DNA of 64,000 nt from Hypericum androsaemum (lineage: Eukaryota; Streptophyta; Magnoliopsida; Malpighiales; Hypericaceae). Position 1 is the first letter of the stretch, and each line of letters begins with the position of its first letter. The stretch spans positions 4,278,501 to 4,342,500 of the forward strand of contig OZ023180.1 in assembly GCA_963995505.1 (NCBI GenBank), given 5' to 3'. The position numbers and the translations under genes are program-made. Shown in pieces: positions 45,401 through 56,427 of the stretch. The notes beneath the pieces were generated by a model. That model ran no database searches, had not been told where the DNA came from, and saw nothing but the letters and a program-made list of their open reading frames with translations.

Positions 45401-47149
45401 AGAAATTTTATGGTGGTCCTCTGTACCAAGTCATATGGTGATTTGGTATGTATCCACCAATTAACAATTACCAATTGGATTATAGATTAATTAATTAGCT
45501 AAATGACTAGAATAAATAATTATAGAAATAAACTAAATGCATTATTGTGATATAGGTAAAAAGGAACTCTTTCAAAAAAAGTTGCAATTTTAGAAAATGA
45601 AATAAACAATTAATGGAAGGTGATAACTAGAATTTTCTAACTGATACGATCATAGCAAAACATGTTGTTCATTCAAGGTTGTATAACGAAAGATTTTTAT
45701 TGATAAACATCATAATTCTCCCGAACTAAATGTTATTTTCGGAGGGTTCGGTGTACTTGATTAGGATCTACGGCAGTCGAGGACGTATCTCGATGCTTAT
45801 GGGATGCACTTGTTGCTGGGATGGTGTGCAAATGAGGGGGAGAGGCCTATTTATAGGCGCTGGAGGAGTGGCAGGCAGGCACTCCGAAGGGGCGCGTCCG
45901 TTCAGCCAGCAGGCTGGCTGGCTGCGCTCGTGGCCCTTTGGTGGCATTCTGGATCCTTCCAGGTGCGCCCAGACTATGCTGGCACTCCTTCACGAGGGAT
46001 CTCGCAACCCAAGAAAATAAAGCGCCCATTGCGACCTGCGTCCAATGCGCACACGCACGTGCTCGTGCTACGCACCATCCTCGCCGCGGTTCGAGTTGAC
46101 TATCCTTCTATTTGGTCAACTCATTTCCTAGTCAACAAGGAGTTTCTCCTTATAAACTAGGAAATGTTGGTGCCACTTTCCAATGTGGGATTGCACTTTC
46201 CAATGTGGGATTGCACTTTCCTTTTCCCTTTTGGGCCTCCCACTTTAGGTCTTTCCATTTTGAACTTTGCATTGAATTTTTATTCAAGCTTTTCCAACAC
46301 TAAAATCAAAGATAAGCGAGAGAAATAATTATTAAAAGTATGCATTACTACCATGTTATTTGTATGGTGCATATCGCCAACAAAAATTGAATCACACCGA
46401 AATCATATATATTGGTACATAAATTAAAATTTGTCTCGTTCGAATAAAGCTGATGAAGCAATTATAAGATAGTAAATGTCAGTCACCCGAATATGATTTA
46501 TTTATCATAAATTATTTTGAATGTATATATTGATTATTGTTAAAAAATAATTCAATAAGTGATGTAGCTATGCACGCTCAATTATATTTACTAATTATAA
46601 TCTAATAATTATCTAGGGGCATAGCCCCTCCTTCCTTACAAAAACGATAATTTCATAATTTCTGTGAATAAATCATGCAACAATAACAAATAGATATATG
46701 ATAAAGTTAAATATTACCGGTTAAATAATATAATCTATAAATTTTGTTTCAGAATAACCTATAAAAATATACTGCACAACATTTATATAAGTTTATAATG
46801 CATTATAGCAATTGCACGGTAGCAATGCATATCAATATCATAGTTTTATTATAATTTTTTTTCCGGCTAATAGTTGATTTTACTAAGAAGAATTATGTCA
46901 TTTCAGTAAATCTAAAAAAAATATTAATTCCAGTAATAGCTTAATTATGTTTTCTAAAATTATAATACTTTGTTTAGGAAAGATTTTTTACCTATATCAC
47001 AATAATGTATTGAATTTTGTTACCATAATTATTTATCCTAAGTCATTTAGTTAATTAATTAATTTAAAATCTACTTGACAAATGTTGATTGGTGGGTACA
47101 TATCAAGTCACCATATGACTTGGTATGGAGGAACCACTATAAAATTTCT
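45401..47149. mobile_element. MULE-like TIR element (AGAAATTTTAT family) containing a solo LTR
   Basis: TIRs of about 170 bp (45401-45575 and 46975-47149) start agaaattttatggtggtcct and contain 'ccaagtcatatggtga'. The flanks aaaaaagcg and aaaaaacgg match at 7 of 9 bases. The same TIR is found at 9400-9570. The interior is AT-rich apart from an inserted solo LTR (45731-46299). There is no transposase. Confidence 0.78.
45731..46299 (-). mobile_element. Solo LTR with 5-bp TSD
   Basis: 569 bp. On - it starts TGTTGGAAAAGC and ends GAAAATAACA, with the target duplication ctaaa at 45726-45730 and 46300-46304. A TATA-like CCTATAAATAGGCC lies at about 45848-45862 on -. It is more GC-rich than its host element. 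A repeated 'ccaatgtgggattgcacttt' occurs twice at 46178-46217. The superfamily is not resolvable. Confidence 0.88.
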
Positions 47150-48373
47150 AAAAAACGGCGGTGTAATGTTACTTTCCTTCAATTGTGTGATGAATTCATT
47201 TATATATAGAAATAAGTATTTCCATATATAAGTATTTCCATACATAAAATTATAAGGTTTTATTTATTTAACCATATTGTATTCTCAACATCTCGAAGAC
47301 ATTTTAGTTAAATTAGAACAAATTGATATAAGTAAAATCTTTAAAATTGGAAACTTTTTACAGTAAATTACTGAAATGTTATGGATAATCTCTGACCAAG
47401 TTTGAGACCTGGACTCTTCTCCGACCTCGTTTGACGTCGTGGACGTCACCGGAGATGAAGAATCGTTGTAACAGCGGGCTCCCCTTCCGGCTCCCACGAA
47501 CCTTTATGTTGCAGCCATCGTCCCTGACAAAGAATCGTTGTAACGGCGGGCTCCCTTTTCGGCTCCCACGAACCCTTTCATCAGGGCCGATCTCCCCTCC
47601 TCCTCCAATCTTCCCCGTGAGGCAGCCGGTGGCACAATCGCACGAGTCACCGATTCGTCTACGACTCTGATTTTGAGGTTTGGAAGAAGCCACGAACACG
47701 TAGAGGTTGATCAACAATGATGACGTCGTTGAGCTGTAGAACAGAGGAGGGTCGTCGCGTGGTCTTCGTCAACCAAAGAAGAGTAAGATGACCTCGACGG
47801 GGTCGGTTTCAATGAGCTGGAAGTCGAGTTAGTGTTTCTGGGTTGATGTGGGTTTTACTTGTGGGTTGATGTGAGTTGATTTTTGGGTTCAATTTAGTGT
47901 TTTTTTAGGAATAAAGGTGGCGCGAAGTCTATATTAGATAAAATAAGTTACAATACAGAAAATTAAATACATAGACAAAGTACAAAGGCTCTGAACAGAA
48001 GACGAAACCAAACCAAAAGCAGCACAGTTGCATGGGTGAAAAACAAAGGACGGCCAAAAAACTACGAGAGCTTACGGCCAAGGCGAAGAGCTGCCGAGAC
48101 AAGCATCGGCTAAATAAATCACAAGATTACATCATAGATGTAACTTTGTGGGCATTTGAATGCATATAAGATGCACTCAAATGAGAGCCAATGTCGAAAG
48201 AATTCAACCGAGGCAAGTTTATCCACATGCAACAATCGGAAAGATAATGAGATCCGAATGGAACTCAGATCAGACCTAAACTGGTCCAACCAAAAGACCA
48301 ACAAACAACAGAAGAACATAGAAGTAAGATGTAGAGCCAAAAAAAACAAAACATAAGTAGTTCAGGGCAAAGC
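47150..48373. other. Repeat-derived DNA, no gene supported
   Basis: GC-rich DNA at 47400-47780 contains two copies of 'aatcgttgtaac.gcgggctcc', 72 bp apart (47461 and 47533). It may be the interior of the element whose right end is at about 48890-49129. 47930-48370 looks like purine-rich transposon tail sequence. No coding frame is recognisable. Confidence 0.5.
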
Positions 48374-48713
48374 TGTAAGAATTATTTATTAATTCTATTA
48401 AAGAGAATCTCATATAGTTAGACTCTATTACTGATATAAGAGTCATATTATGACTATGTTATTAGTTTAATCTCAACCGTCCATTGGGAGTTTGATGGAT
48501 GCGTCCAATTGATTCTAGGTATATATCTTGGTCCTCTTTCTGCCTATAAAAAGATATTAATGCTATCCATCAGTGAGTATCAATAAACGATAGGAAAGAG
48601 AGAGAAACTAAGCTATGGCTACGACGAGAATTCCGACTACGTGGACACCAAAGTTTTTCTTCATCAACTAATCCGGTATGCTTCCGCTTATTGTTTATGT
48701 AATTAATTTTACA
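48374..48713 (+). mobile_element. Solo LTR with 5-bp TSD
   Basis: 340 bp, TGTAAGAATT ... TTTTACA. The target duplication is aaagc at 48369-48373 and 48714-48718. A TATA-like 'cctataaaaaga' lies at about 48542. The orientation is inferred from it. Probably Ty1/copia type by size. Confidence 0.88.
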
Positions 48714-48889
48714 AAAGCATCAAACAACAAGAAAAATACAAAAGAACAAGACATGAACAATCAAAAGCAAAAGCAGGAAAGGGAAAGTCAACAGAGATAT
48801 AAGCGACCAACCGGGGGGGAGGTGGACCCCGTTCATGAATCGACGGAATCGATGTGGGTTTTTTTTATTGTGGGTTGATTTTAATGTTT

Positions 48890-49129
48890 GTTGGAAAGAT
48901 GATCGGAGTTGGTGGTCGTCGAAAATATGGTCGAAAAAGATGACTAGAGATTTTGTTGACCGGACTAAGAATATAATAGTCATTTCAAATATAAAATAAG
49001 AAAAGTTTGATCGATGACGTCAGCAAGGTATAATAAAACCAAACTAGAGGGAAAAAAATTCTGAAAACGAACTATAAGATCTCTAGCGCCTATTTTACCA
49101 AACACGAAGATTTCAGGTATAATTTACCC
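48890..49129. mobile_element. Right arm of a MULE-family TIR element; left arm not found
   Basis: It contains the family blocks 'ataatagtcattt', 'gatgacgtcagc' and 'aaaccaaactagaggg', and terminates taatttaccc. No matching inverted arm was found within 2 kb upstream, so the element is truncated or too diverged. It ends 55 bp before the DEFL2 start codon. Confidence 0.65.
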
Positions 49130-49184
49130 AAAAAATTAACAACCTCAGAAGTTATCAAAGTCCACACCTCAGGCAAAAAAAGAA

Positions 49185-49584
49185 ATGTCTCAAGTCAAAT
49201 TTCTCACAATTGTTCTCCTCGTTGCTCTCATATTCTTGGCTGGTCAGTATATCGTTAATTGATAGACATTTCTACTAATTTATCATAAGTATAATTCGTA
49301 TAGTTATTCTTTGGTTCGAATGAAATGCACAAGAAGACAAAAAAAATATTTATTTATATTCCGATATGAGAATCGAACTTTATCGTGTTTAATTTCGCTC
49401 AGATTGCGAGGACGTTGTTGACAAAAAAAGTCAGCGTTGTACCTACCACCCGGAGATCTACCCATGCACTCCGGGAATTCACGACAGAGCGCCGGACGGA
49501 AAGTGTTGGAGATATTGCACCAGCAACTGTAGTAATAGAAAAAGGAGGGATTTGCAAGCTCGACCACCGCATTGTAATTGCTAA
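49185..49584 (+). CDS. Defensin-like peptide DEFL2 (altered, possibly not expressed)
   Basis: Exons 49185-49242 and 49403-49584 give 79 aa. The signal peptide is MSQVKFLTIVLLVALIFLAG. The mature part starts DCEDVVDKKSQRCTYHPEIY and has eight cysteines, against ten or eleven in DEFL1 and DEFL4. One extra A in an A-run (about 49538) and a net seven-base loss near the end together keep the frame. In between, the GKGGICKLDHR-type segment of the relatives is read as RKRRDLQARPPH, so the cysteine there is lost. Splice sites are intact. The gene lies on the opposite strand to the other three members. Only 55 bp separate it from a transposon end and the shared TATA box is missing. It may be a decaying gene or a new peptide variant. 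Confidence 0.65.
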
Positions 49585-49887
49585 TATTCCCTTGGTCTGG
49601 TCCTATATGGGCTTTGAAGGGGTTTATGGACGTTATAGAATAAACCACATTCAATAAAGTAATTTCTTTCTAGAAAAAAATGATTATTTTTTTGAAGGTA
49701 AAAAATGATTATTATGATTATCTGTGTGCTTGTGGGCTTTAGTTTTCTTAGAACACCAATCCGTCGACTAATCGAGGTTCAAGTCGGGATGAAATTCTTT
49801 AAAATGAGACAAAGTTCTCCCAACAAATATTTCATAGTATTGTATTAAAATTAAAACTCATTAAACTAGAATACAATTATTGATTTA
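49585..49887 (+). other. DEFL2 3' flank
   Basis: 'ttggtctggtcctatatgggctttgaag' after the stop is also found (diverged) after DEFL3, i.e. a shared 3' UTR. The rest is AT-rich. Confidence 0.5.
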
Positions 49888-51846
49888 TGTTAGGAATTCA
49901 GCAACTAGAGAACCAAACGCGCAAAGAACACGGACGCAAGAGTTTACGTGGTTCGGCCTAATGCCTATATCCACTGAGGGAAAAGAGAACTTTTATTGTT
50001 GAGTTTTCGAGCCACAAAGCCATACAAAAACCTAGGGTAACATGTCTTTATATAGAGACAAACCCTTGGTGTACAAGTAACCTATCTAGATCAGATTAGG
50101 AGTCCAAAACCTAGTTAGAATAGGAATAGGAAATAAATCTATTCTATTTCTCGCCATCCCAACAATCTCCACCTTGGCAAAAAATCATCTCGTGGAAGAA
50201 CCGTGAAGCTCCACCCGAACTTCAACAAACTCCACCTTGACAAAACACCGCCCCATGAAGAACTATGAGATCTTGCAAAACTAATCCGACTCCACCGACT
50301 CCATCTTGGACCATAGATAACTGCATCAATAAGACCATCTCAACTTTCTCTTCATATTTTGTTCAATCACTTGGAGCCAGCTCCCAAACTCGAGTTTCTG
50401 AGCTTGCTTGGCCTATTTCCTCCAATCTCCATTGAACCCCAACTAGCAAGTCCACCTGCTGAAGCAACCTTGCGACCAATAGACACAACCTCTATTTTTC
50501 GGTCAGCCCCATGCTCCGCAACCTTGAACTGCTTTTCTGCTGGACCTTCTTGCCTCAAACCAATGCTACATGTCATAGCATACAAAGGGCAACCTTTTGT
50601 TCCACCAAGTAGAACCTTCGACATGCCTCGAACTCTACTGTTCGGCCTTGAGTGAGATACCTGATTTGCCTGTGGTGTCACCAATGGCTTTGCATGCCCA
50701 ATGCAAAACCTATCCAACATCTTTGACGTGCACGTTCCTTTAGACAACCATAGCAGGGCCCAGCTAACAATGCTTCTCTGAGACAACCATGGCTCCTTGC
50801 CAACCATGGCTCCACGAAACAACCATAGCTTGCTATCCATGTCTTTGCGAATTCCAGCTATACTCAAACCATCCATGTCAAGCCTTTGCTCCCTCATATG
50901 AACCAACCTCATATAACTTGAGCTTTTTCCCACTTCATCAGACCCATTGATGTGACTCCACCTATAATAATATTCTCCACTAACCTATAGGTATTTTCTT
51001 TCACCCTTCATCCCTACCATCGCATCCTTATCCATCTTCATTAGCATACCTTTATAACTATCACTATTATAATCCAAGGTCTCTAATGAAAAGAGATTAC
51101 CATGATGCATTGGACTTGATAAGACAGAAAGCCAGTCACCATCCGACCCGTCTGAATATGTGGCCATGGTGTGGATGCCGATCTCCCCTCGTTGTCTTGA
51201 TCCCTAGTTCATACTGGATAGTCTCCTTCATGTGCCCTTCTCCGCACTTGAAACCACTTCCATTGAACTTCTTTGACTCCGACCTGGATCCTCTTCCACA
51301 ACCCAGCTGGTGGCTCCTCATCATCCGCCAAGCACAAGCGAATCTTCGCTACTGCCTTAGCCTCCAACTCTTCCCACTCTTGCTCCTCCATCTTCTCGAA
51401 CTTCTTCTCCAAGAGCGCGATAACCATCCCTTGCTGCACGAGGAGATCCCTGACACGCCTTTGCCATAACCCGAAATTCAATGAACCATAGAACTTCACA
51501 AGAGCAAACTTCGCGCCGTGATTCGACATCCTCCAACCTTAGCTCTGATACCACTTGTTAAGAATTCAGCAACTAGAGAACAAAATGCGCAAAGAACACG
51601 GACACAAGAGATAACGTGGTTCGGGCTAATGCCTACGTCCACGGAGAGAGAGGATAAATTTTATTGATGAGTTTCCGAGCCACAAAGCCATACAAAACCT
51701 TAGGGTAACATGCCTTTATATAGAGGCAAACCCTTGTACATCAAGTAAGCTATCTAGGTCAAATTAGGATTCCAAAAGCTAGTCCAAATAGAATAAGAAA
51801 CAAGTTCACAAATTATTTTCTCTTTAATTTTTCGACATCTCTAACA
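49888..51846 (-). mobile_element. Internally deleted, non-autonomous Ty1/copia retrotransposon, copy 1
   Basis: Two LTRs (49888-50164 and 51556-51846) are flanked by the target duplication attta (49883-49887 and 51847-51851). On - a primer-binding site TGGTATCAGAGC (51542-51553, initiator tRNA-Met type) follows the 5' LTR. Inside are a Gag N-terminal frame (51209-51529: MSNHGAKFALVKFYGSLNFG), a GAG-pre-integrase-like piece (MATYSDGSDGDWLSVLSSPM) and a frame (50367-50933) resembling joined scraps of reverse transcriptase end and RNase H start (TSKMLDRFCIGHAKPLVTP). Protease, integrase core and most reverse transcriptase are missing. A sister copy with the same deletions lies at 59464-61409. 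Confidence 0.9.
51209..51529 (-). CDS. Truncated copia Gag-like ORF (copy 1)
   Basis: 106 codons, opening MSNHGAKFALVKF with GSLNFGLWQRRVRDLLVQQG, then KMEEQEWEELEAKAVAKIRL. This is the N-terminal part of a copia Gag, which coats element RNA in virus-like particles. The zinc knuckle is absent because the frame ends early (RRRAHEGDYPV). Element-borne, not a host gene. Confidence 0.75.
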   Translation of the reverse strand: MSNHGAKFALVKFYGSLNFGLWQRRVRDLLVQQGMVIALLEKKFEKMEEQEWEELEAKAVAKIRLCLADDEEPPAGLWKRIQVGVKEVQWKWFQVRRRAHEGDYPV

Positions 51847-51851
51847 ATTTA

Positions 51852-52127
51852 AGTGACCATGGGCTTTAGTTTACGAAATGATTGTACCGTACATAATGTC
51901 ACCCTATAAACCAATGAGATTGTGATGAATTCTAAGAGAACTATATGGTAAGTCACATTATAAATTTAAAAAATATATGAAATTATATTTATGTCGGATG
52001 CAACTATTGAAATTCGTTGATAAATCATATTTTTTTAGCCGCGCTCGAAAGTCTTTTTCTATTTACTTTTATTTTTTAAACAAAAATATTCGTATCCATT
52101 TGTTAGAAAATTATTGTTGGAAAAGTT
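51852..52127. other. AT-rich spacer
   Basis: Nothing recognised between the copia copy and the next TIR element. Confidence 0.5.
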
Positions 52128-52596
52128 CATGGTTTTAAAAAATGCGGTCCGACCGGTGGTCCGACCGGTTGGACTGCGAAACGTGCACTTAGGCCGGGTC
52201 GTTTTTAGGCTTTTGACCGGGGTCTGTACTAACCGGACCAAATCCTGTCGGACCGGCCGATTTTGAGGTCCGTCCTGACCGGTCGAACCCGGTTAGTACA
52301 AAAATGGGCGAAATTGATTTTTTTTGGTAGTTTTCGAGAAAAAAAAATTGTTTTGAAAAATTTATAAAGTAATAAATAAATAAATAAAATAGATTTATAG
52401 AGTGGAGAGATAAAAAATTAAGTTTACTTTTTTTTGGTATAAAAAAAAGTATATTTTAACCTACATATATATATTATTTAAAATATTTAAAAATAAAAAA
52501 TTTTTGGTCCGACTGGTGGTTCGCCCGGTCCGACCGACCGACCCAGAGGACGGGAGAAATCCCGGGTCGGCCTCCGGGTCGTTTTTTAAAACCATG
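52128..52596. mobile_element. hAT-like non-autonomous TIR element with 8-bp TSD
   Basis: The TIR catggttttaaaaaa is present at both ends. The direct repeat gaaaagtt (52120-52127 and 52597-52604) is the 8-bp size typical of hAT elements. GGTCCGACCGG-type motifs are clustered in both subterminal regions, as in the element at 25010-25585; subterminal motif arrays are usual transposase-binding regions in hAT elements. There is no coding sequence. Confidence 0.75.
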
Positions 52597-52730
52597 GAAA
52601 AGTTAACCTAATTAGTTATTATGAAATTATTTAGATTACTTAGATTATTATTATTATTGACGAATATGACGTGCATATACATTTTTCAAACCTTGAATAG
52701 ATTAGCCAAGAGACTTCTATTAAATTTTGA

Positions 52731-53010
52731 ATTAACCACAATCAATAAATGAGAAATTAGTCATTAACTCATATATTAACAATGATTAATAAATGAGCAA
52801 TTATAGTCATTAACTCTCATATTAAACACGAACAATAATTCTCTCAAAAAAAAACACGAACAATAATTGGACGTTTATAGTCATTATTTCTCATCTTAAC
52901 AATTATCAATAAATGAGCAGTTATGATTATTAACACTCATATTAACCACGACTAATAGATGCGAAGTTAAGGAAATCATAAAATCATATTGGTGATGGTC
53001 ATTAACAACC
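52731..53010. repeat. Degenerate tandem repeat, unit about 45-50 bp
   Basis: Five or so diverged copies of 'atcaataaatgag.aattatagtcattaactctcatattaac'. The tract is AT-rich. Confidence 0.7.
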
Positions 53011-53976
53011 ACATCAATTAGATATCATTTTTTTATTCACAAACGAGAATTGACTTTTTGCATATTCACATTAATCTCAATAAAACATAAAATAATCAAA
53101 ACTAATTAATGTGATACACATTTTATCAGTTCAAAATTATTTATTTAATTACTTGATAATTATGTTGAATTACACCTCTCTTTCTATTTAAACTCCGCCC
53201 AACATACACATTGATTAACCTCCTATTTGTATTAAAAAATTAATTCTTCAACGGGTATAAGTTGTCATTGTAATTTATCATATGTAATTGACTTGTAATT
53301 TACGAAAAATAAAATTAAAACCATTATATATCTCTCTCCTCCAACCAAGCCCCCGCGGGCAGAGTGGCACTGCCCTCGTCCACCCAAACTCCCAACCTTC
53401 AACCACCTTATGTCGGCTTCTAACGCCGGATCTCAACCTCTCATTCATCAGATCTTGGACATGTTTATTTTTTATGGACTTAGGGTTACGGCGGACCTGG
53501 ATCCGTTTAAACATATATGAGGCATGGATGGATCTTGATCTGGATCAAGATACATCGGGAGAATTATATAAATACAAATATAAATAAGATTTTTAAATTT
53601 TTTTGTATTTGTTAATGTTCGTTGAGCCAATGGAATGGAAATGCATTGATTTTATTTTAATTTATACAGATGTTGGACATCATAAATCTATGAATCAGAT
53701 CTGGATGCAGAAGATCTTGATATAGATAGGAACACATTTATGCCAGATTATGGATCTGAATCCAACAAAAACGTTAGACATAATCAGGAAAGTAGGATCT
53801 AGCATTTGTGGTCAAATCTTTACGTTTCAAGTATAAATAGATCATAGATTTTTCAAAATAAATTATTTTATTGAATATGGATTATTATGTAACATCCATA
53901 AAGCCCTACATATCTCATATAGGACCAGACCAAGAGCAACTCCATACAAGTTTTGAATCTTGCCCCATTGACAATA
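53011..53976. other. AT-rich intergenic DNA
   Basis: A slightly GC-richer piece at 53335-53530 has open frames on both strands without recognisable motifs. 53860-53976 is the shared 3' flank of DEFL3. Confidence 0.45.
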
Positions 53977-54019
53977 TTAGCAATTACAGTGACAATGACG
54001 GTGATCAGCTTGCAAATCC

Positions 54020-54405
54020 GGGAGCGGATTTGGTCCTGGAAGGCCAAATCCAACCAGGACCGTCCTGGACGATTGAATGGTTAATTTAGTTATGATTCAA
54101 TGGTTCACTTAATTATGATTCAATGGTCTACCTAGTTATGATTCAATGGTCTGTTTTTTCCGTCCCGGGTAAATCGGGGTCTGTCCCAGTTACCCAGTTA
54201 CGATTCAATGGTTTATTCAGTTACGATTCAATAGTTTACTCAGTTATGATTCAATGGCTTACCCAGTTATGATTCAATGGTTGTGGGTTTTTTTTATTTT
54301 GCACCCCCGTATTTCTGTATTTTTGCAAAATAGTCCCCGCGTGTCCTTCAATAAAAATTCTCCAGCACCGTGCTGGATTTGGCCTCCAGGACCAAATCCG
54401 GTCCC
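54020..54405. mobile_element. 386-bp non-autonomous TIR element inside DEFL3 exon 2, with internal tandem repeats
   Basis: The ends GGGAGCGGATTTGG and (complement) GGGACCGGATTTGG extend about 35 bp, with the palindromic 'ggatttggtcctgga.ggccaaatcc' inside the TIR. The flanks are tgcaaatcc (54011-54019) and tgcaaattc (54406-54414), a 9-bp duplication with one mismatch. The centre carries about seven copies of a 20-24 bp unit 'cagttatgattcaatggt' in two blocks (54085-54155 and 54200-54290). Without insertion the DEFL reading GGICKL would be continuous. Confidence 0.85.
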
Positions 54406-54659
54406 TGCAAATTCCTCCTTTTCCGTTACTACAGTTGCTGATGCAATACTTCCAGGACGTTCCGTCCGGCGCTTTGTCATGGATTCCCGGAGTGCATGGG
54501 TAGATCTCCGGGTAGTCGGAACAACACTGACTTTTAAGGTTCTCTTCACAATCTGATCGAAATTAAACACGACAAAGTTTGATTAGCACATCAGAATATA
54601 ATTAAACACTATTTTGTCAACTTTCTAAAAAAAACACTATTTTGTCAATGGCTTTTTTT

Positions 54660-55955
54660 TGTCACGACCCAAAAATAGGAGTGACAAATGCCCGATGTAT
54701 TAATTAGCCCGAAAGGCATCAGACTTTATTTCAAAATAGAACGATTATCCAAAAATCTGAAACATTCATAAAGATTCAACTAATTCAAAAATCCAAATAA
54801 TTACTAAAAATTGGAAGTTCTACAGCCTTTACTATTTGAGCAGAAAACCACGATGATGCATGCAGATGAATCCCTCTCTACTCCCGATCCTGGACCTCAC
54901 CTGAACGATCTGAAACACATACGATTAGGGTGAGTTGATTAACTCAGTAAGTGGAACAAAGCAAGCCTACTTAACGAAAACAGACATACATAGCAAAAAC
55001 ATGCTCAACACATTTCAGAATACAGGAAACAATTTTATTTTGCAAATCGAAAAGATCCCCTAACCGACTACCTAGACAATTAACATATCCATGAGGGTAT
55101 TCCCTAACCGACTAAACAGAATAGGACATACGAATTCCCAAACCGACTACCTAGCCAACTAAACAGATCAGAAGGGATCATGACATATCATACAAATATC
55201 AGAACATATCACACATATCTGACTTATCATAATCAGAATTAAGATCTCAAACACAATCCGAATTCAGACAAAAGTATTACGGTTTCAAAACAACACAGAT
55301 CAGGAACTACGAAAAATCAAAAATATCCATACAGATCAGGAAACATAGCACGAAAGTGAACTCATTAGTAGTACAGAGATCGTCTTAAGCCAGACTCCAA
55401 ACTCGAACCATATGTGCCTCAGACTGAGACAAGAACTGTCTCAGGAAACCTAAACTCCTCGATCTATTGCTCCTAACTCCTTAAACTTTCACGAGCCTAA
55501 TCCAATGATATGTGTGGGACCCACTCGAATCTGACTCGTCCCCTCACAGATTCATCTTCTCCACCTTTTGTTTGAGAGGCAAACACGTGACTTATTACAT
55601 GAATTACTTGAAATCAAGTTTACGAGGAAAGAACAGTGTTAGTAACTTACCCTCCTCGTACAGCGATTCCCGGATGGTCTCGTCCTCTCTTGGCCCTCCT
55701 CCCAAGTCAGATTTTGCTCCTCACCTTCACAGTGAGAGGAAATCCGTGGGTGTTATTTAGGCTGACAGAATGGACGGCCTATAGGCCTATTTATACAGGC
55801 TTTCGAGGCTAAAAATCCTAATCTGCCCCAAGTTACCCTAATTATGGAAAATTACCCTTTGTTTCCCCAAATTTTATAAAATTCTCACTTTAGTTTCTCG
55901 ATTCTTACATTTTACTTTTTATCCTCTTCCGCGTCAAAGAATGGTTCTTGTAACA
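54660..55955 (-). mobile_element. LTR-like insertion in the DEFL3 intron
   Basis: On - it runs TGTTACAAGAACC ... GGGTCGTGACA, with TG/CA ends and a TATA-like 'ctgtataaatagg' at about 55785-55797. It looks like a 1.3-kb LTR, but I found no target duplication. Its right end overlaps the next LTR-like unit by seven bases, so the boundaries are uncertain. Embedded open frames are not recognisable. Confidence 0.5.
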
Positions 55956-56185
55956 ACCGCGAGGGTTTTTAAGAATCAAGAATCAAAGAAAGGGGAAAAA
56001 GAGAGATTGGGGAAGAAGAAAGAGAGGGATAGAAGAACGAAACAATCTGTTTCTTGTGTTTAATGTCAAAATATCTGAATGGTTCCTACAGTTCTTTCTT
56101 ATCTCTATTTATACCTCACAAGCCCTATTACAATTCAGTCATATAAGAACTCTTATTACTTCTATTTAGTCCTGAGATCATAACA
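55949..56185 (-). mobile_element. Short LTR-like sequence (TGTTATGATC ... TTGTTACA)
   Basis: 237 bp on - with a TATA-like 'aggtataaatagag' near 56101-56114 and TG/CA ends, resembling a copia LTR. The flanks show no matching 5-bp repeat, so it may be a truncated or rearranged solo LTR. Confidence 0.5.
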
Positions 56186-56416
56186 GATTATTATAGTCAA
56201 AAATCGGTATCAAAATTGAGTGCCTCTTTTAAAATGATGAATGATAAATTAGTAAAAATATCTACAGACCAGCCGAGAATATGAGGGTAACGAGGAGAAC
56301 AATTGTGAAAAGTTTGACTTGAGCCATTTCTTCTTTATCCTGATGTATGGACTTTAACAACTTTTGTGATACAATTTGTTATTACTTTATACTATAATGT
56401 CACACTAGACAAAACT

Positions 56417-56427
56417 CTATTTATACT
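56417..56427 (-). promoter_or_regulatory. TATA box of DEFL3
   Basis: AGTATAAATAG on -, about 90 bp before the ATG, in a block (56340-56530) nearly identical to that before DEFL4. Confidence 0.7.

Larger units (their letters stand above)
53977..56327 (-). pseudogene. Defensin-like gene DEFL3, disrupted by a TIR element
   Basis: Exon 1 (56270-56327) encodes MAQVKLFTIVLLVTLIFSAG. Exon 2 begins at 54552 with DCEENLKSQCCSDYPEIYPC and continues through KAPDGTSWKYCISNC and GKGGIC. A 386-bp TIR element (54020-54405) interrupts it there, and the last codons lie at 53977-54019. A one-base deletion in that last part also shifts the frame away from the CHCNC ending. The cysteine after DG (KCW in paralogues) is serine here. 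The intron is enlarged to 1.7 kb by LTR-type sequence (54660-56185). TATA box and signal exon are intact, so the transcript may still be made, but the peptide ends in insert-encoded residues. Confidence 0.87.

Noticed and set aside
50359..50655. 98-codon plus frame over copia copy 1 (mirrored at 60636-60932)
   Set aside because: Antisense of the deleted pol region in both copies; not a gene.
53278..53587. Open frames on both strands at 53278-53587
   Set aside because: Slightly GC-rich DNA with no motif or splice support.
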